Assembly: GCA_900315775.1 (NCBI GenBank)
Contig: ONAJ01000036.1
Location: 1-42,914, forward strand
Direction of reading: 5' to 3'
Length of the DNA: 42,914 nucleotides
Origin: an uncultured Prevotella sp.
GTDB lineage: Bacteria > Bacteroidota > Bacteroidia > Bacteroidales > Bacteroidaceae
Positions within the stretch are counted from its first letter, which is position 1, and every line of letters begins with the position of its first letter. Shown here piece after piece: positions 8,097 to 16,089 of this stretch. The position numbers were made by a program, and so were the translations under genes. The notes under the pieces were generated by a model. That model made no database searches. It saw only the letters and a program-made list of their open reading frames with translations, and was not told where the DNA came from.

Positions 8097-8504
8097 TTAA
8101 AAGAAGTCGAAGAAGAAGAATACGGCGGCATAGGTCTTGGGGACTCCTCTGGCATAGCCGATGGTGCTGTTGTGACTATCGACTACTGTGCCGTCTGACA
8201 GCACTTTTCCTAATGTCCTGTTGCTGCTATCCACAACATATCCGCTGCTTTCAACCTTTCCGAGTGTCGCATTTGAACTGTTTACGATGGTGCCGTCACG
8301 AAGTATCTTACCCAACGTATTATTGCTCCGTCCGACAATGTAACCGTCACTACAGATGCGTCCCAGAGTCATATTCGACTGGTTATACACCCACCCGTCG
8401 GAGTCAATTTTTCCGAGTGTCGCATTAGAACCATTAGACAACCACTGGGCATTACAAGTGAGTGACGTACAGAGCATTATGAGCATTAAAACGAAATTTC
8501 TCAT
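8097..8504 (-). CDS. Small secreted protein of five 17-residue repeats
   Basis: 135 residues from the ATG at 8504 (MRNFVLMLIMLCTSLTCNAQ, a clean signal peptide); an ATG four codons upstream is possible. The mature part is five tandem 17-residue units of the form SNxTLGKIxSDGxVVxx and a final partial unit leading to 'HNSTIGYARGVPKTYAAV' and FFFFDFF. This matches a Bacteroidota family of repeat proteins ending in 'GxARGV...WAAVFFFF' that I recall described as a 5-fold beta-flower fold (from memory, not checked). Probably a compact beta-propeller-like envelope protein. It lies 17 bases after the GH53 gene on the same strand and is likely co-transcribed with it. Confidence 0.7.
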   Translation of the reverse strand: MRNFVLMLIMLCTSLTCNAQWLSNGSNATLGKIDSDGWVYNQSNMTLGRICSDGYIVGRSNNTLGKILRDGTIVNSSNATLGKVESSGYVVDSSNRTLGKVLSDGTVVDSHNSTIGYARGVPKTYAAVFFFFDFF

Positions 8505-8521
8505 ATATCTTACCATTTAAT

Positions 8522-9562
8522 TTACTCAATAAATCCGTTCATGATAGCCGTCGGGGTTCCTTTGCTGTCGAAGGCACCCAACTTATACATTCGAGGAAGA
8601 CATTGTGGTTCCCAGTAGAACACTCCACGACAGCGTCCGTTGGTGTTGTTGCGAGCCTCACGAACAAGACGCTTCAACTGACGGCAGCCCTCGTCCATTA
8701 TCTCGGGATGCTCTTCGTTTACCTCGTAGCCCGTCTCCACAATCATCACGTCGCACCCGTACTTCTCGCTGACGTGACGGATGTTCTTTATGCAGTCGGT
8801 GATGATGTCGTCGGCGTTGGTTCCGGGATTATCCTCCATAAACCAGAAGGGATAGAGCGACATTCCCACCATATCGAACTTACCACCATATTTTAATATA
8901 GTATCAAGGTTCCAGTCGTAGAGCGACTGAACGTTTCCGCGATCAAGATGTACGATGACGATAGCGTTGGGGAACACCTCTTTGACAGCATCGTAGCCGG
9001 CACGTATGAAGCCCGCATACTGTTGTGGGTTCTTTTCTATGTGTCCTGCGTCCCACAGCAGTCCGTTAGCCGTTTCGTTGCCCACCTGTACCCAGCGAGG
9101 CTCAATGTTGTTCTTCTTCAGCAGCGTTAGAACATCAACGGTGTGGTTGCGCACATCCTGTTTCATTTCCTCGAAGGAGTGACCTTCCCACGCCTTAGGG
9201 ATATTCTGTTTGCCCGGGTCTGCCCACCAGTCGCTATAGTGGAAATCCACCATGAGGTCCATACCGAGAGCTTTCACGCGTTGCGCCATAGCCAGCAGCA
9301 CGTTCTTGTCGCAGTCGCCACCACGAGGGTTCACCCACACACGCATTCGGATAGCCGACATCTGATAGTCGTTCTTCAGCAATTCCAGACACTCGCGCTC
9401 GTTGCCTTTGACGTCGTAGAACTTCTGTCCCCGTTGCTCCTGACCCGTCAGGAAACCCACGTCGGCACCCTTAACGAAATCCTTGCGACCAGACTCTTGT
9501 GCATTAGCAGGAAGTACAGCTCCCATCAGCAGCGATACTATAATAGTAGTAATGTTCTTCAT
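8522..9562 (-). CDS. GH53 arabinogalactan endo-beta-1,4-galactanase
   Basis: 346 residues from the ATG at 9562; the longer frame to 9712 would run through the promoter at 9591-9598 and lacks a signal peptide at its start. Signal peptide residues 1-22 (MKNITTIIVSLLMGAVLPAN). GH53 hallmarks: 'KGADVGFL', 'AIRMRVWVNP', 'MDLMVDFHYSDWWADPGKQ', the acid/base Glu163 in 'QVGNETANG' and the nucleophile Glu276 in 'MIVETGYE'. It hydrolyses internal beta-1,4-galactosyl bonds of type I arabinogalactan or pectic galactan, after export. No SusC/SusD pair is next to it, so it is not in an obvious polysaccharide utilisation locus here. Full length for the family. Confidence 0.93.
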   Translation of the reverse strand: MKNITTIIVSLLMGAVLPANAQESGRKDFVKGADVGFLTGQEQRGQKFYDVKGNERECLELLKNDYQMSAIRMRVWVNPRGGDCDKNVLLAMAQRVKALGMDLMVDFHYSDWWADPGKQNIPKAWEGHSFEEMKQDVRNHTVDVLTLLKKNNIEPRWVQVGNETANGLLWDAGHIEKNPQQYAGFIRAGYDAVKEVFPNAIVIVHLDRGNVQSLYDWNLDTILKYGGKFDMVGMSLYPFWFMEDNPGTNADDIITDCIKNIRHVSEKYGCDVMIVETGYEVNEEHPEIMDEGCRQLKRLVREARNNTNGRCRGVFYWEPQCLPRMYKLGAFDSKGTPTAIMNGFIE

Positions 9563-9590
9563 AATGATAATAATAACTTTATTGATGTTG

Positions 9591-9598
9591 CAAAGATA
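9591..9598 (-). promoter_or_regulatory. -7 box for the GH53 gene
   Basis: TATCTTTG followed by CAAC on the minus strand, 28 bases before the ATG at 9562. This decides the shorter start of the galactanase. Confidence 0.65.
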
Positions 9599-9692
9599 AT
9601 GATTATCAGCGAAATAACCAAGCATTAGGGGATGAAAATAAATCGTAGCCAAATTGTAACCACCTTTTTTCGCGTACATATTATAATCTTTG

Positions 9693-9700
9693 TATCTTTG
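9693..9700 (+). promoter_or_regulatory. -7 box for the Na/Pi transporter fusion gene
   Basis: TATCTTTG followed by CAG, 25 bases before the ATG at 9726. An in-frame ATG at 9690 overlaps this box and is therefore rejected. Confidence 0.65.
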
Positions 9701-9725
9701 CAGTGTAATCATACAATATGAAAAT

Positions 9726-11693
9726 ATGACAATAGAATTATTTTTCAGACTGCTGGGCTCGTTGGCCTTGCTGATTTACGGAATGAAGATGATGAGCGAC
9801 GCCCTGCAGAAGATGGCAGGACCGAGTTTAAGACATATACTGGCTCGAATGACGGGCAACCGATTTAGCGGTATGCTGACAGGTACTATGGTAACCTGTG
9901 CCGTACAGTCCTCATCGGCAACAACGGTAATGACGGTTTCGTTTGTTTCGGCAGGACTGCTCACGCTGGCACAAGCGATATCGGTCATCATGGGAGCAAA
10001 CATAGGCACCACGCTGACAGCGTGGATAATGTCTCTGGGCTACAACCTGGACCTCACGGCAATAGTATTTCCCGCCTTCCTCGTCGGAATGGTGCTGATA
10101 TACAAGAAACGTCATCGTGTGGCGGGCGATTTCCTCTTTGGAATAGCTTTTCTTTTCTGGTCGTTGGTAATGCTGAGCAGCGTGGGACGTGATATGGACT
10201 TGGCTCACAACGCCTCCGTTGTAAACTTCTTTGCCTCGTTCGACACGAGCAGCTATCTCACCATTTTCTACTTCCTTGCTGCAGGCACCGTCATCACCTG
10301 TATTGTGCAGTCGTCGGCGGCAGTGATGGCTATCACCATTCTGCTATGCTCTACGGGAGTATTACCAATTTATATGGGTATAGCCTTAGTGATGGGCGAG
10401 AACATTGGAACGACAGCAACAGCGAACCTTGCAGCTCTTGGCGCCGGCACCGAAGCAAGACGCGCCGCGCTGGCTCACCTGCTGTTCAACGTCTTCGGAG
10501 TTATCTGGGTACTTGCAGTATTCTATCCTTTCGTCAATATGGTATGCGGTCTTGTAGGCTACGACCCCACAATGTCCGGACAGGCAGAAAGGATTCCCAT
10601 TGTGCTGGCTATGTTCCACACTTGTTTCAACGTTCTTAACACAGCACTGCTCATTGGTCTTATTCCACAGATGGAACAGATTGTATGTAAGCTACTTCCG
10701 GAGAAACCGGCACAGACAAAACTGCCTACTACACTGCACTATATCAGCGGCGGCGTGATGCAGACCCCAGAAATTGCAATCCTTCAGGCACAGAAGGAGA
10801 TAGTACACTTCTCCGAGCGAATACTCCGTATGTTCGGAATGACCTGTGCACTTATTGACGAGAAGGATAAGAAGGAGTTTGAAAGTCAGTTCACACGCAT
10901 AGAACACTACGAGACGATTGCCGACAATATGGAAATAGAGATTGCCAACTACCTGGAGCAAGTAGGCAAAGAGCATCTCTCGGACGACACGAAAGACAAG
11001 ATGCGTATGATGTTCCGTCAGATTGGCGAGCTGGAGTCTATTGGCGATGCTTGTTACAAGATAGCACGAACACTTCACCACATGCGCGACAACAAGGAGG
11101 AGTTCACAACAGAGCAGTACAGCGGACTGCACGAGATGCTACGACTTACCAACGAGGCTATCGTACAGATGATTGTCGTAGTGAGCGGACGACGTAAAGA
11201 CCTCTCGCTGGCATACTCGCAGTCTATTGAGAACGACATCAACGAACTACGAAACCAACTAAGGAGCGAAACCGTTACGGCTGTCAATTCTCACCAGTAT
11301 TCATACACTCTCGGCACGTTCTACAACGACATCGTAGCAGACTGCGAGAAGATAGGCGACTACGTTATGAATGTTGTTGAAGCCCGACTGGGAAAGCACA
11401 TACTAAACTACAACGGTTTAAGTCTTAACCTCGACAAGAAAACAGCAACTATCGACGGCGAACAGATAAGTCTTACACCTACGGAGTACGCCCTGCTCCA
11501 CCAGCTTCTTTCAAACAGGGGGAAAGTACTTTCACGACAATATCTTATGGACACTGTATGGGCTGGTGTTGTGGTGACGGACCGTACCGTCAACGTCAAC
11601 ATAACCCGAATGCGCAAGAAACTCGGAACCTACGCGCAGAACATCGTCAGCAGGACAGGCTTTGGTTACGTGTTTGAGGAAATAGAGAAATAA
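9726..11693 (+). CDS. Na/Pi cotransporter with PhoU domain and C-terminal OmpR/PhoB-type DNA-binding domain
   Basis: 655 residues. Residues 1-320 are a Na+/phosphate cotransporter (NptA/NaPi-II family) with the two inverted QSS signatures: QSSSATT at 61-67 with GANIGTT at 90-96, and QSSAAV at 195-200 with GENIGTT at 224-230. Residues about 350-550 are a PhoU-like helical region. Residues about 563-655 are a winged-helix domain of the response-regulator C-terminal type: LTPTEYALLHQLLSNRGKVL, then the recognition helix TDRTVNVNITRMRKKLG and the wing VSRTGFGYVF. There is no receiver domain. The frame is open throughout, so this is a true fusion in the sequence. It could couple phosphate import or sensing directly to transcription from the membrane (inference). 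Single-gene unit with its own promoter. Confidence 0.9.
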   Translation: MTIELFFRLLGSLALLIYGMKMMSDALQKMAGPSLRHILARMTGNRFSGMLTGTMVTCAVQSSSATTVMTVSFVSAGLLTLAQAISVIMGANIGTTLTAWIMSLGYNLDLTAIVFPAFLVGMVLIYKKRHRVAGDFLFGIAFLFWSLVMLSSVGRDMDLAHNASVVNFFASFDTSSYLTIFYFLAAGTVITCIVQSSAAVMAITILLCSTGVLPIYMGIALVMGENIGTTATANLAALGAGTEARRAALAHLLFNVFGVIWVLAVFYPFVNMVCGLVGYDPTMSGQAERIPIVLAMFHTCFNVLNTALLIGLIPQMEQIVCKLLPEKPAQTKLPTTLHYISGGVMQTPEIAILQAQKEIVHFSERILRMFGMTCALIDEKDKKEFESQFTRIEHYETIADNMEIEIANYLEQVGKEHLSDDTKDKMRMMFRQIGELESIGDACYKIARTLHHMRDNKEEFTTEQYSGLHEMLRLTNEAIVQMIVVVSGRRKDLSLAYSQSIENDINELRNQLRSETVTAVNSHQYSYTLGTFYNDIVADCEKIGDYVMNVVEARLGKHILNYNGLSLNLDKKTATIDGEQISLTPTEYALLHQLLSNRGKVLSRQYLMDTVWAGVVVTDRTVNVNITRMRKKLGTYAQNIVSRTGFGYVFEEIEK

Positions 11694-11694
11694 A

Positions 11695-11726
11695 TTTGGT
11701 ATTTCACGCAATTCTTTATACCTTTG
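11695..11726 (+). promoter_or_regulatory. Promoter of rmlA
   Basis: TTTG at 11695-11698, 20 bases, TACCTTTG at 11719-11726 followed by CA; start codon 31 bases downstream. Confidence 0.7.
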
Positions 11727-11756
11727 CATCATAATATGTAAAATCTTGATAATATT

Positions 11757-12665
11757 ATGAAAGGTATAGTACTTGCTGGCGGTAGCGGAACGCGCCTCTA
11801 CCCTATTACAAAGGGAATATCGAAACAGTTGATTCCTATTTTCGACAAACCAATGATATACTACCCCATATCGGTGTTGATGCTCGCAGGAATACGCGAG
11901 ATACTTATCATCTCCACCCCTCAGGACCTGCCGAGTTTCCGCAGACTGCTGGGCGACGGTTCTGACTACGGAGTGAGGTTCGAGTATGCCGAACAGCCTT
12001 CGCCCGACGGGCTGGCACAGGCTTTCATCATTGGCGAGAAGTTCGTGGGCAACGACAGCGTGTGTCTTGTTCTTGGCGACAACATCTTCCACGGAGCAGG
12101 TCTGTCAGCACTGTTGCGTCAGGCTGTCAAGGACGCCGAGGAGAACAAGAAGGCTACCGTCTTCGGATACTGGGTGAACGACCCCGAGCGCTACGGAGTA
12201 GCCGAGTTCGACGAACACGGAAACTGTCTGAGCATAGAGGAGAAGCCGAAGGAACCAAAGAGCAACTATGCCGTCGTGGGACTCTACTTCTACCCCAACA
12301 AGGTGGTCGAAGTGGCAAAACACATCAAGCCGTCGGCACGCGGCGAGCTGGAGATAACCACCGTAAACCAGGAATTCCTTCAGGAAGGAGCGCTGAAGGT
12401 GCTCACCTTCGGACGCGGCTTTGCCTGGTTAGACACAGGAACCCACGACTCTCTGGCAGAAGCTTCTACCTTCGTAGAGGTTATCGAGAAGCGTCAGGGA
12501 CTGAAGGTAGCGTGTCTCGAAGGCATAGCATACCGTAAGGGCTGGATTAGCGCGGAACGACTGAGAGAGATAGCTCAGCCAATGTTGAAAAACCAATACG
12601 GACAATATCTCCTTAAGGTTATCGACGAGGTAGATAGGACGGGTAACAAGAATCTTGAGTTCTGA
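11757..12665 (+). CDS. rmlA: Glucose-1-phosphate thymidylyltransferase
   Basis: 302 residues, usual length. Joins dTTP and glucose 1-phosphate to dTDP-glucose, the first step toward dTDP-L-rhamnose for surface polysaccharide. Nucleotide-binding signature [13 protein letters not shown] followed by [15 protein letters not shown]; further family motifs are [31 protein letters not shown] and the [12 protein letters not shown] segment. Start ATG 11757 is right after a full promoter. Unusually the other rhamnose genes (rmlB, C, D) are not beside it; the next gene is HU. Identification is secure. Confidence 0.95.
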   Translation: MKGIVLAGGSGTRLYPITKGISKQLIPIFDKPMIYYPISVLMLAGIREILIISTPQDLPSFRRLLGDGSDYGVRFEYAEQPSPDGLAQAFIIGEKFVGNDSVCLVLGDNIFHGAGLSALLRQAVKDAEENKKATVFGYWVNDPERYGVAEFDEHGNCLSIEEKPKEPKSNYAVVGLYFYPNKVVEVAKHIKPSARGELEITTVNQEFLQEGALKVLTFGRGFAWLDTGTHDSLAEASTFVEVIEKRQGLKVACLEGIAYRKGWISAERLREIAQPMLKNQYGQYLLKVIDEVDRTGNKNLEF

Positions 12666-12739
12666 GAGAATAGCGGGCACGGAGAAAAGATTTTTTGAAA
12701 AAAAACATGGAATTATTTTTCCATCTTGTTTAAAATCAG

Positions 12740-12747
12740 TATCTTTG
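12740..12747 (+). promoter_or_regulatory. -7 box for the HU gene
   Basis: TATCTTTG followed by CAC, 56 bases before the HU start. Transcription probably continues through the small basic protein and rng. Confidence 0.6.
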
Positions 12748-12803
12748 CACCCGCTTTCGGTAAAAAGAGCACTAAGAAAAGATTTAAATACATTAATTAT
12801 ATT

Positions 12804-13076
12804 ATGACAAAAGCAGAAATTGTATTAGAGATTGCAGCAAACACAGGTATCGCTCGCAAGGACGTCTCTACGGTGGTAGAGGCTATGATGGAGACCATCA
12901 AAAACCACATGATTGCTAAGGAGAACGTATTCCTGCGTGGTTTCGGTAGCTTCGTAGTAAAGCATCGTGCAGAAAAGACAGCGCGCAACATTTCAAAGAA
13001 CACAACAATTATGATTGCCGCTCACGACTTCCCTACCTTCAAGCCTGCAAAGAGCTTCGCTGACAAGATGAAGTAA
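12804..13076 (+). CDS. HU-family DNA-binding protein
   Basis: 90 residues from ATG 12804. A longer frame exists but would start before the -7 box. The N-terminal helices (MTKAEIVLEIAANTGI, VSTVVEAMMETIKNHMI), the turn VFLRGFGSFVVKHRAEKTARN and the C-terminal FKPAKSFADKM are typical of HU/IHF. The beta-arm is altered: the usual RNPxTG is replaced by ARNISKNTTIMIAAH, as in many Bacteroidota HU paralogues. A nucleoid-bending protein. It lies 51 bases before the small basic protein gene. Confidence 0.93.
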   Translation: MTKAEIVLEIAANTGIARKDVSTVVEAMMETIKNHMIAKENVFLRGFGSFVVKHRAEKTARNISKNTTIMIAAHDFPTFKPAKSFADKMK

Positions 13077-13127
13077 AAAGATTTTTTTGAATAGAAGATA
13101 TTAGTAACATTTTAATAATATAAAATT

Positions 13128-13217
13128 ATGCCTAACGGAAAAAAGAAAAAGGGCCACAAGATGGCTACTCACAAGCGTAAGAAGAGATTAAGAAAGAATC
13201 GTCATAAGAGCAAGTAA
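13128..13217 (+). CDS. 29-residue very basic protein, AURKAIP1/COX24-like (small ribosomal protein candidate)
   Basis: A short ORF from ATG 13128 to TAA 13215-13217, missed by length cut-offs. The sequence begins MPNGKKKKGHKMATHKRKKR and ends with LRKNRHKSK; about two thirds of residues are Lys, Arg or His. This pattern (K-rich start, KMxxHKxxKRxRxxRHK) is that of the AURKAIP1/COX24 domain, which includes mitochondrial mS38 and actinobacterial bS22, proteins of the small ribosomal subunit. By analogy it may be a ribosomal protein in this phylum. Position between HU and RNase G is consistent with a translation role; its stop codon sits in a hairpin loop. Confidence 0.75.
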   Translation: MPNGKKKKGHKMATHKRKKRLRKNRHKSK

Positions 13218-13233
13218 TCAAGACTTGCTCTTA
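13205..13233 (+). promoter_or_regulatory. 10-bp hairpin spanning the stop codon before rng
   Basis: TAAGAGCAAG (13205-13214) and CTTGCTCTTA (13224-13233) are perfect complements; the 9-base loop starts with the TAA stop of the small basic protein. No T-run follows, so it is not a standard terminator. It ends 19 bases before the rng start and could act as a processing or translation-control element. Confidence 0.5.
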
Positions 13234-13252
13234 TGGTTAAGAGTAATTAGAA

Positions 13253-14824
13253 ATGACCAGCGAATTAGTAATTGATGTTCAACAGAAGGAGATTTCGATT
13301 GCGCTGCTGGAAGACAAGAACCTGGTGGAATACCAGACAGAGCCTCGGCAGGCGAACTTCTCCGTAGGGAACATCTACGTTGCCAAAGTAAAGAAACTTA
13401 TGGCAGGACTGAATGCCAGTTTCGTGGACGTAGGTTATGAACGCGACGCCTTTCTACATTATCTTGACCTTGGAACTCAATTTAACTCTTATCAGAAGTA
13501 CCTGAAACAGGTACAAAGCGACAGAAAGAAACTCTACCCATTCAGTAAAGCAACACGTCAGCAAGACCTACCCAAGGAAGGCAGCGTAGCAAACCTGCTG
13601 CAGAAAGGTCAGGAGGTGTTGGTACAGGTGGTAAAAGAGCCAATATCAACAAAAGGTCCGCGACTCACTTGCGACCTTAGCTTCGCCGGAAGATACATGG
13701 TATTGGTACCATTCCACGACAAAGTTTCTGTATCGTCGAAAATTAAAAGCAGTGAAGAGCGAGCACGACTCAAGCAACTAATACAAAGCATAAAGCCGAA
13801 AAACGTCGGCATAATAATAAGAACGGTTGCTGAGGGAAAAAGAGTTGCTGAGCTCGACAACGAAATGAAAATCCTCCTTAAGCGTTGGGAGGAAGCCATT
13901 GCCAAAGTACAGAAAACACAGCAACGACCACAACTGGTGTACGAAGAAACCAGCCGAGTGGTGGCAATGCTGAGAGACTTGTTCAATCCTTCGTACGAGA
14001 ACATCTACGTCAACGACGAACAGGTGTACCACGAAGTGAAAGACTACATTACGATGATAGCACCAGAGTGCGCAGGCATCGTGAAACTATACACAGGCAA
14101 TGTGCCAATCTTTGACAACTTTAGCATCACAAAGCAGATCAAATCGAGCTTCGGAAAAACGGTAAACTACAAACACGGTGCTTACCTTATAATAGAACAT
14201 ACCGAAGCAATGCACGTTGTGGATGTGAACAGCGGCAACCGCACAAAGGCAGAAAAAGGACAGGAGGGAAATGCCTTGGAGGTGAACCTCGGAGCCGCCG
14301 ACGAACTGGCACGACAACTGAGACTGCGCGATATGGGAGGCATCATCATCGTTGACTTCATCGATATGAACCTTGCCGAGGACCGCCAGCTACTCTACGA
14401 ACGCATGTGCAAGAACATGCAGAAAGACCGTGCACGCCACAACATCCTACCGCTGAGCAAGTTCGGACTGATGCAAATCACCCGACAGCGTGTAAGACCT
14501 GCTATGGATGTGAATGTGGAGGAAGAGTGCCCGACATGCTTCGGAAGCGGAAAGATTAAGTCGAGCATACTCTTTACCGACACTTTGGAGAGAAAAATTG
14601 ACAACCTGGTCAACAAGATCGGTGTTAAAAGTTTCTACCTGCATGTCCACCCGTATGTTGCTGCCTTTATTAATCAGGGCTTCATCAGTCTGAAGCGCCG
14701 TTGGCAGATGAAGTACGGACTGGGAGTGCGAATCATTCCTTCACAGAAGATGGGCTTCTTGCAGTACGAGTTCTACGACAACGAGAAGCAGTTCATCGAC
14801 ATGAAGGAAGTAAACGACCAATAA
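13253..14824 (+). CDS. rng: Ribonuclease G / Rne-Rng family endoribonuclease
   Basis: 523 residues. Single-strand-specific endoribonuclease for rRNA maturation and mRNA decay. The S1 domain is about residues 37-145 (VGNIYVAKVKKLMAGLNASFVDVGYERDAFLH); the catalytic Asp residues are D324 in HVVDVNSG and D368 in GGIIIVDFIDM; the zinc-link CPTCFGSGK has C426 and C429. The length and motifs fit RNase G rather than RNase E, with no long C-terminal scaffold. It starts 35 bases after the small basic protein and ends before a strong terminator. Confidence 0.95.
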   Translation: MTSELVIDVQQKEISIALLEDKNLVEYQTEPRQANFSVGNIYVAKVKKLMAGLNASFVDVGYERDAFLHYLDLGTQFNSYQKYLKQVQSDRKKLYPFSKATRQQDLPKEGSVANLLQKGQEVLVQVVKEPISTKGPRLTCDLSFAGRYMVLVPFHDKVSVSSKIKSSEERARLKQLIQSIKPKNVGIIIRTVAEGKRVAELDNEMKILLKRWEEAIAKVQKTQQRPQLVYEETSRVVAMLRDLFNPSYENIYVNDEQVYHEVKDYITMIAPECAGIVKLYTGNVPIFDNFSITKQIKSSFGKTVNYKHGAYLIIEHTEAMHVVDVNSGNRTKAEKGQEGNALEVNLGAADELARQLRLRDMGGIIIVDFIDMNLAEDRQLLYERMCKNMQKDRARHNILPLSKFGLMQITRQRVRPAMDVNVEEECPTCFGSGKIKSSILFTDTLERKIDNLVNKIGVKSFYLHVHPYVAAFINQGFISLKRRWQMKYGLGVRIIPSQKMGFLQYEFYDNEKQFIDMKEVNDQ

Positions 14825-14825
14825 G

Positions 14826-14861
14826 GAGAGGGACGCCCAAAAGGTGTCCTTCTCTTTTTTT
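14826..14861 (+). terminator. Intrinsic terminator after rng
   Basis: A 12-bp stem (14826-14837 with 14843-14854, two G-U pairs), loop CAAAA, followed by seven T. Confidence 0.85.
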
Positions 14862-14881
14862 ATCATTTTTATACCTTATTA

Positions 14882-14913
14882 TTTTGTATCTTTAAAAAGT
14901 ATTTGTACCTTTG
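14882..14913 (+). promoter_or_regulatory. Promoter of the secreted protein gene at 14952
   Basis: TTTTG at 14882-14886, 19 bases, TACCTTTG at 14906-14913; the start codon is 38 bases further on. Confidence 0.65.
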
Positions 14914-14951
14914 TCGCATTAATCATTTATTAACGTTAAAACACAATTAGT

Positions 14952-16013
14952 ATGAAGAAAATCTTTACACTTATCGCAGCGCTTTTCGCTGTTGTTGCAG
15001 TTAATGCGCAGAACGAAGTTACTATTGACTTCAACAAAGATTACAAGACTCTTTTCCCAACAATTACCGGCGAGTCTTCTGGTACTGGTGCAAGCGCTGT
15101 CCACGATGGTGACTTCACAACAACCACAACATCTACACCTGTTGATGGTGTAACAGTTACTGTTTCTGCCAAAGAAGAAGGTGCTACCAACGACAACCGT
15201 ATCTGGAGTTCTGACCCACGTCTTCGTATGTACTCTGGTACAATCACTATCAAGGCAGCAACTAACTTCAAGAAGTTGATGATGACAGTAAACACTAACG
15301 ACGCTCTTGTTGCTTCTAACAACACCGTAAACACAGGTACACTGAACTTCGAGGCTCTCGCAAAGCAGAAAGGTACTATCGTTTGGGAAGGCGACGCTAA
15401 TGAAGTTGTAATGTCTATCAAGGGTGCTGAGGAAGGCAAATGGGGTAACACTCAGTTCCACAGCATTGTTGTTAGCTTCGATGGCTCAACTCCTACTCCA
15501 CAGCCTGTAGTTATCGAGGAAATCAATGTAGCTAAGGCTCTTGAAATCATCGGTGCTCTCGATGATGGTGCTAAGACAGACAAAGAGTACAAGGTTACTG
15601 GTTACATCGTTGGCGACCCAGACTTCCAGCGCAAGACTCCGGAAGAAGGTCAGGAAGTTGGTGACCTCTATGGAAACGTAAACCTGTACCTCGCTGACAC
15701 TAAGGACGGCGCAGAGACTCTGTACGTATTCCGCGCTAAGGACTTCGGCAACAAGAACTTCACAGAGGAGACTATCACTCTTAAGGCTGGTGACCAGGTT
15801 ACATTCCAGGGACTGCTCCAGAAGTATGTTAAGGATAACCAGTCAACTCCTGAACTCGTAAGCGGCTACTTGGCAGAGAACACTTCTGGCATCCAGAACG
15901 TAACAGCTAAGGCTGCTAACAGCGGTCGCACTTACAACCTCGCAGGTCAGGAAGTTGGTAAGAACTTCAAGGGCATCGTTGTAAAGAACGGCAAGAAATT
16001 CATGACAAAGTAA
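14952..16013 (+). CDS. Secreted protein with OB-fold-like domain and NLxGQ tail
   Basis: 353 residues. Signal peptide 1-19 (MKKIFTLIAALFAVVAVNA). Residues 20-175 form an unrecognised beta-rich domain (EVTIDFNKDY, FTTTTTSTPVDGVTVTVSA, ITIKAATNFKKLMMTVNT). Residues about 185-310 (NVAKALEIIGAL, YKVTGYIVGDP, VNLYLADTK, ITLKAGDQVTFQGLLQKY) resemble the OB-fold domain found in Bacteroidota lipoproteins. The tail 'TYNLAGQEVGKNFKGIVVKN' plus GKKFMTK is of the same class as in the two glycine-rich proteins. Single-gene unit with its own promoter and terminator. Function unknown. Confidence 0.7.
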   Translation: MKKIFTLIAALFAVVAVNAQNEVTIDFNKDYKTLFPTITGESSGTGASAVHDGDFTTTTTSTPVDGVTVTVSAKEEGATNDNRIWSSDPRLRMYSGTITIKAATNFKKLMMTVNTNDALVASNNTVNTGTLNFEALAKQKGTIVWEGDANEVVMSIKGAEEGKWGNTQFHSIVVSFDGSTPTPQPVVIEEINVAKALEIIGALDDGAKTDKEYKVTGYIVGDPDFQRKTPEEGQEVGDLYGNVNLYLADTKDGAETLYVFRAKDFGNKNFTEETITLKAGDQVTFQGLLQKYVKDNQSTPELVSGYLAENTSGIQNVTAKAANSGRTYNLAGQEVGKNFKGIVVKNGKKFMTK

Positions 16014-16035
16014 TTTCTTGATAAGCACACAATAA

Positions 16036-16072
16036 GAATTGCCGCCCCGAAAGGAGCGGCAATTTCTTTTTC
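16036..16072. terminator. Intrinsic terminator between convergent genes
   Basis: AATTGCCGC (16037-16045) pairs with GCGGCAATT (16056-16064), inner CC/GG pairs and a GAAA tetraloop, followed by T-rich sequence on the plus strand. Serves the secreted protein gene; probably also usable on the minus strand. Confidence 0.8.
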
Positions 16073-16089
16073 ACGTAACCTTAATTTAT

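Noticed and set aside
8048-8428. 126-residue plus-strand frame after the -7 box at 8043
   Set aside because: Antisense to the 17-residue repeat gene; Cys/Arg-rich with no signal or domain. The repeats are convincing only on the minus strand.
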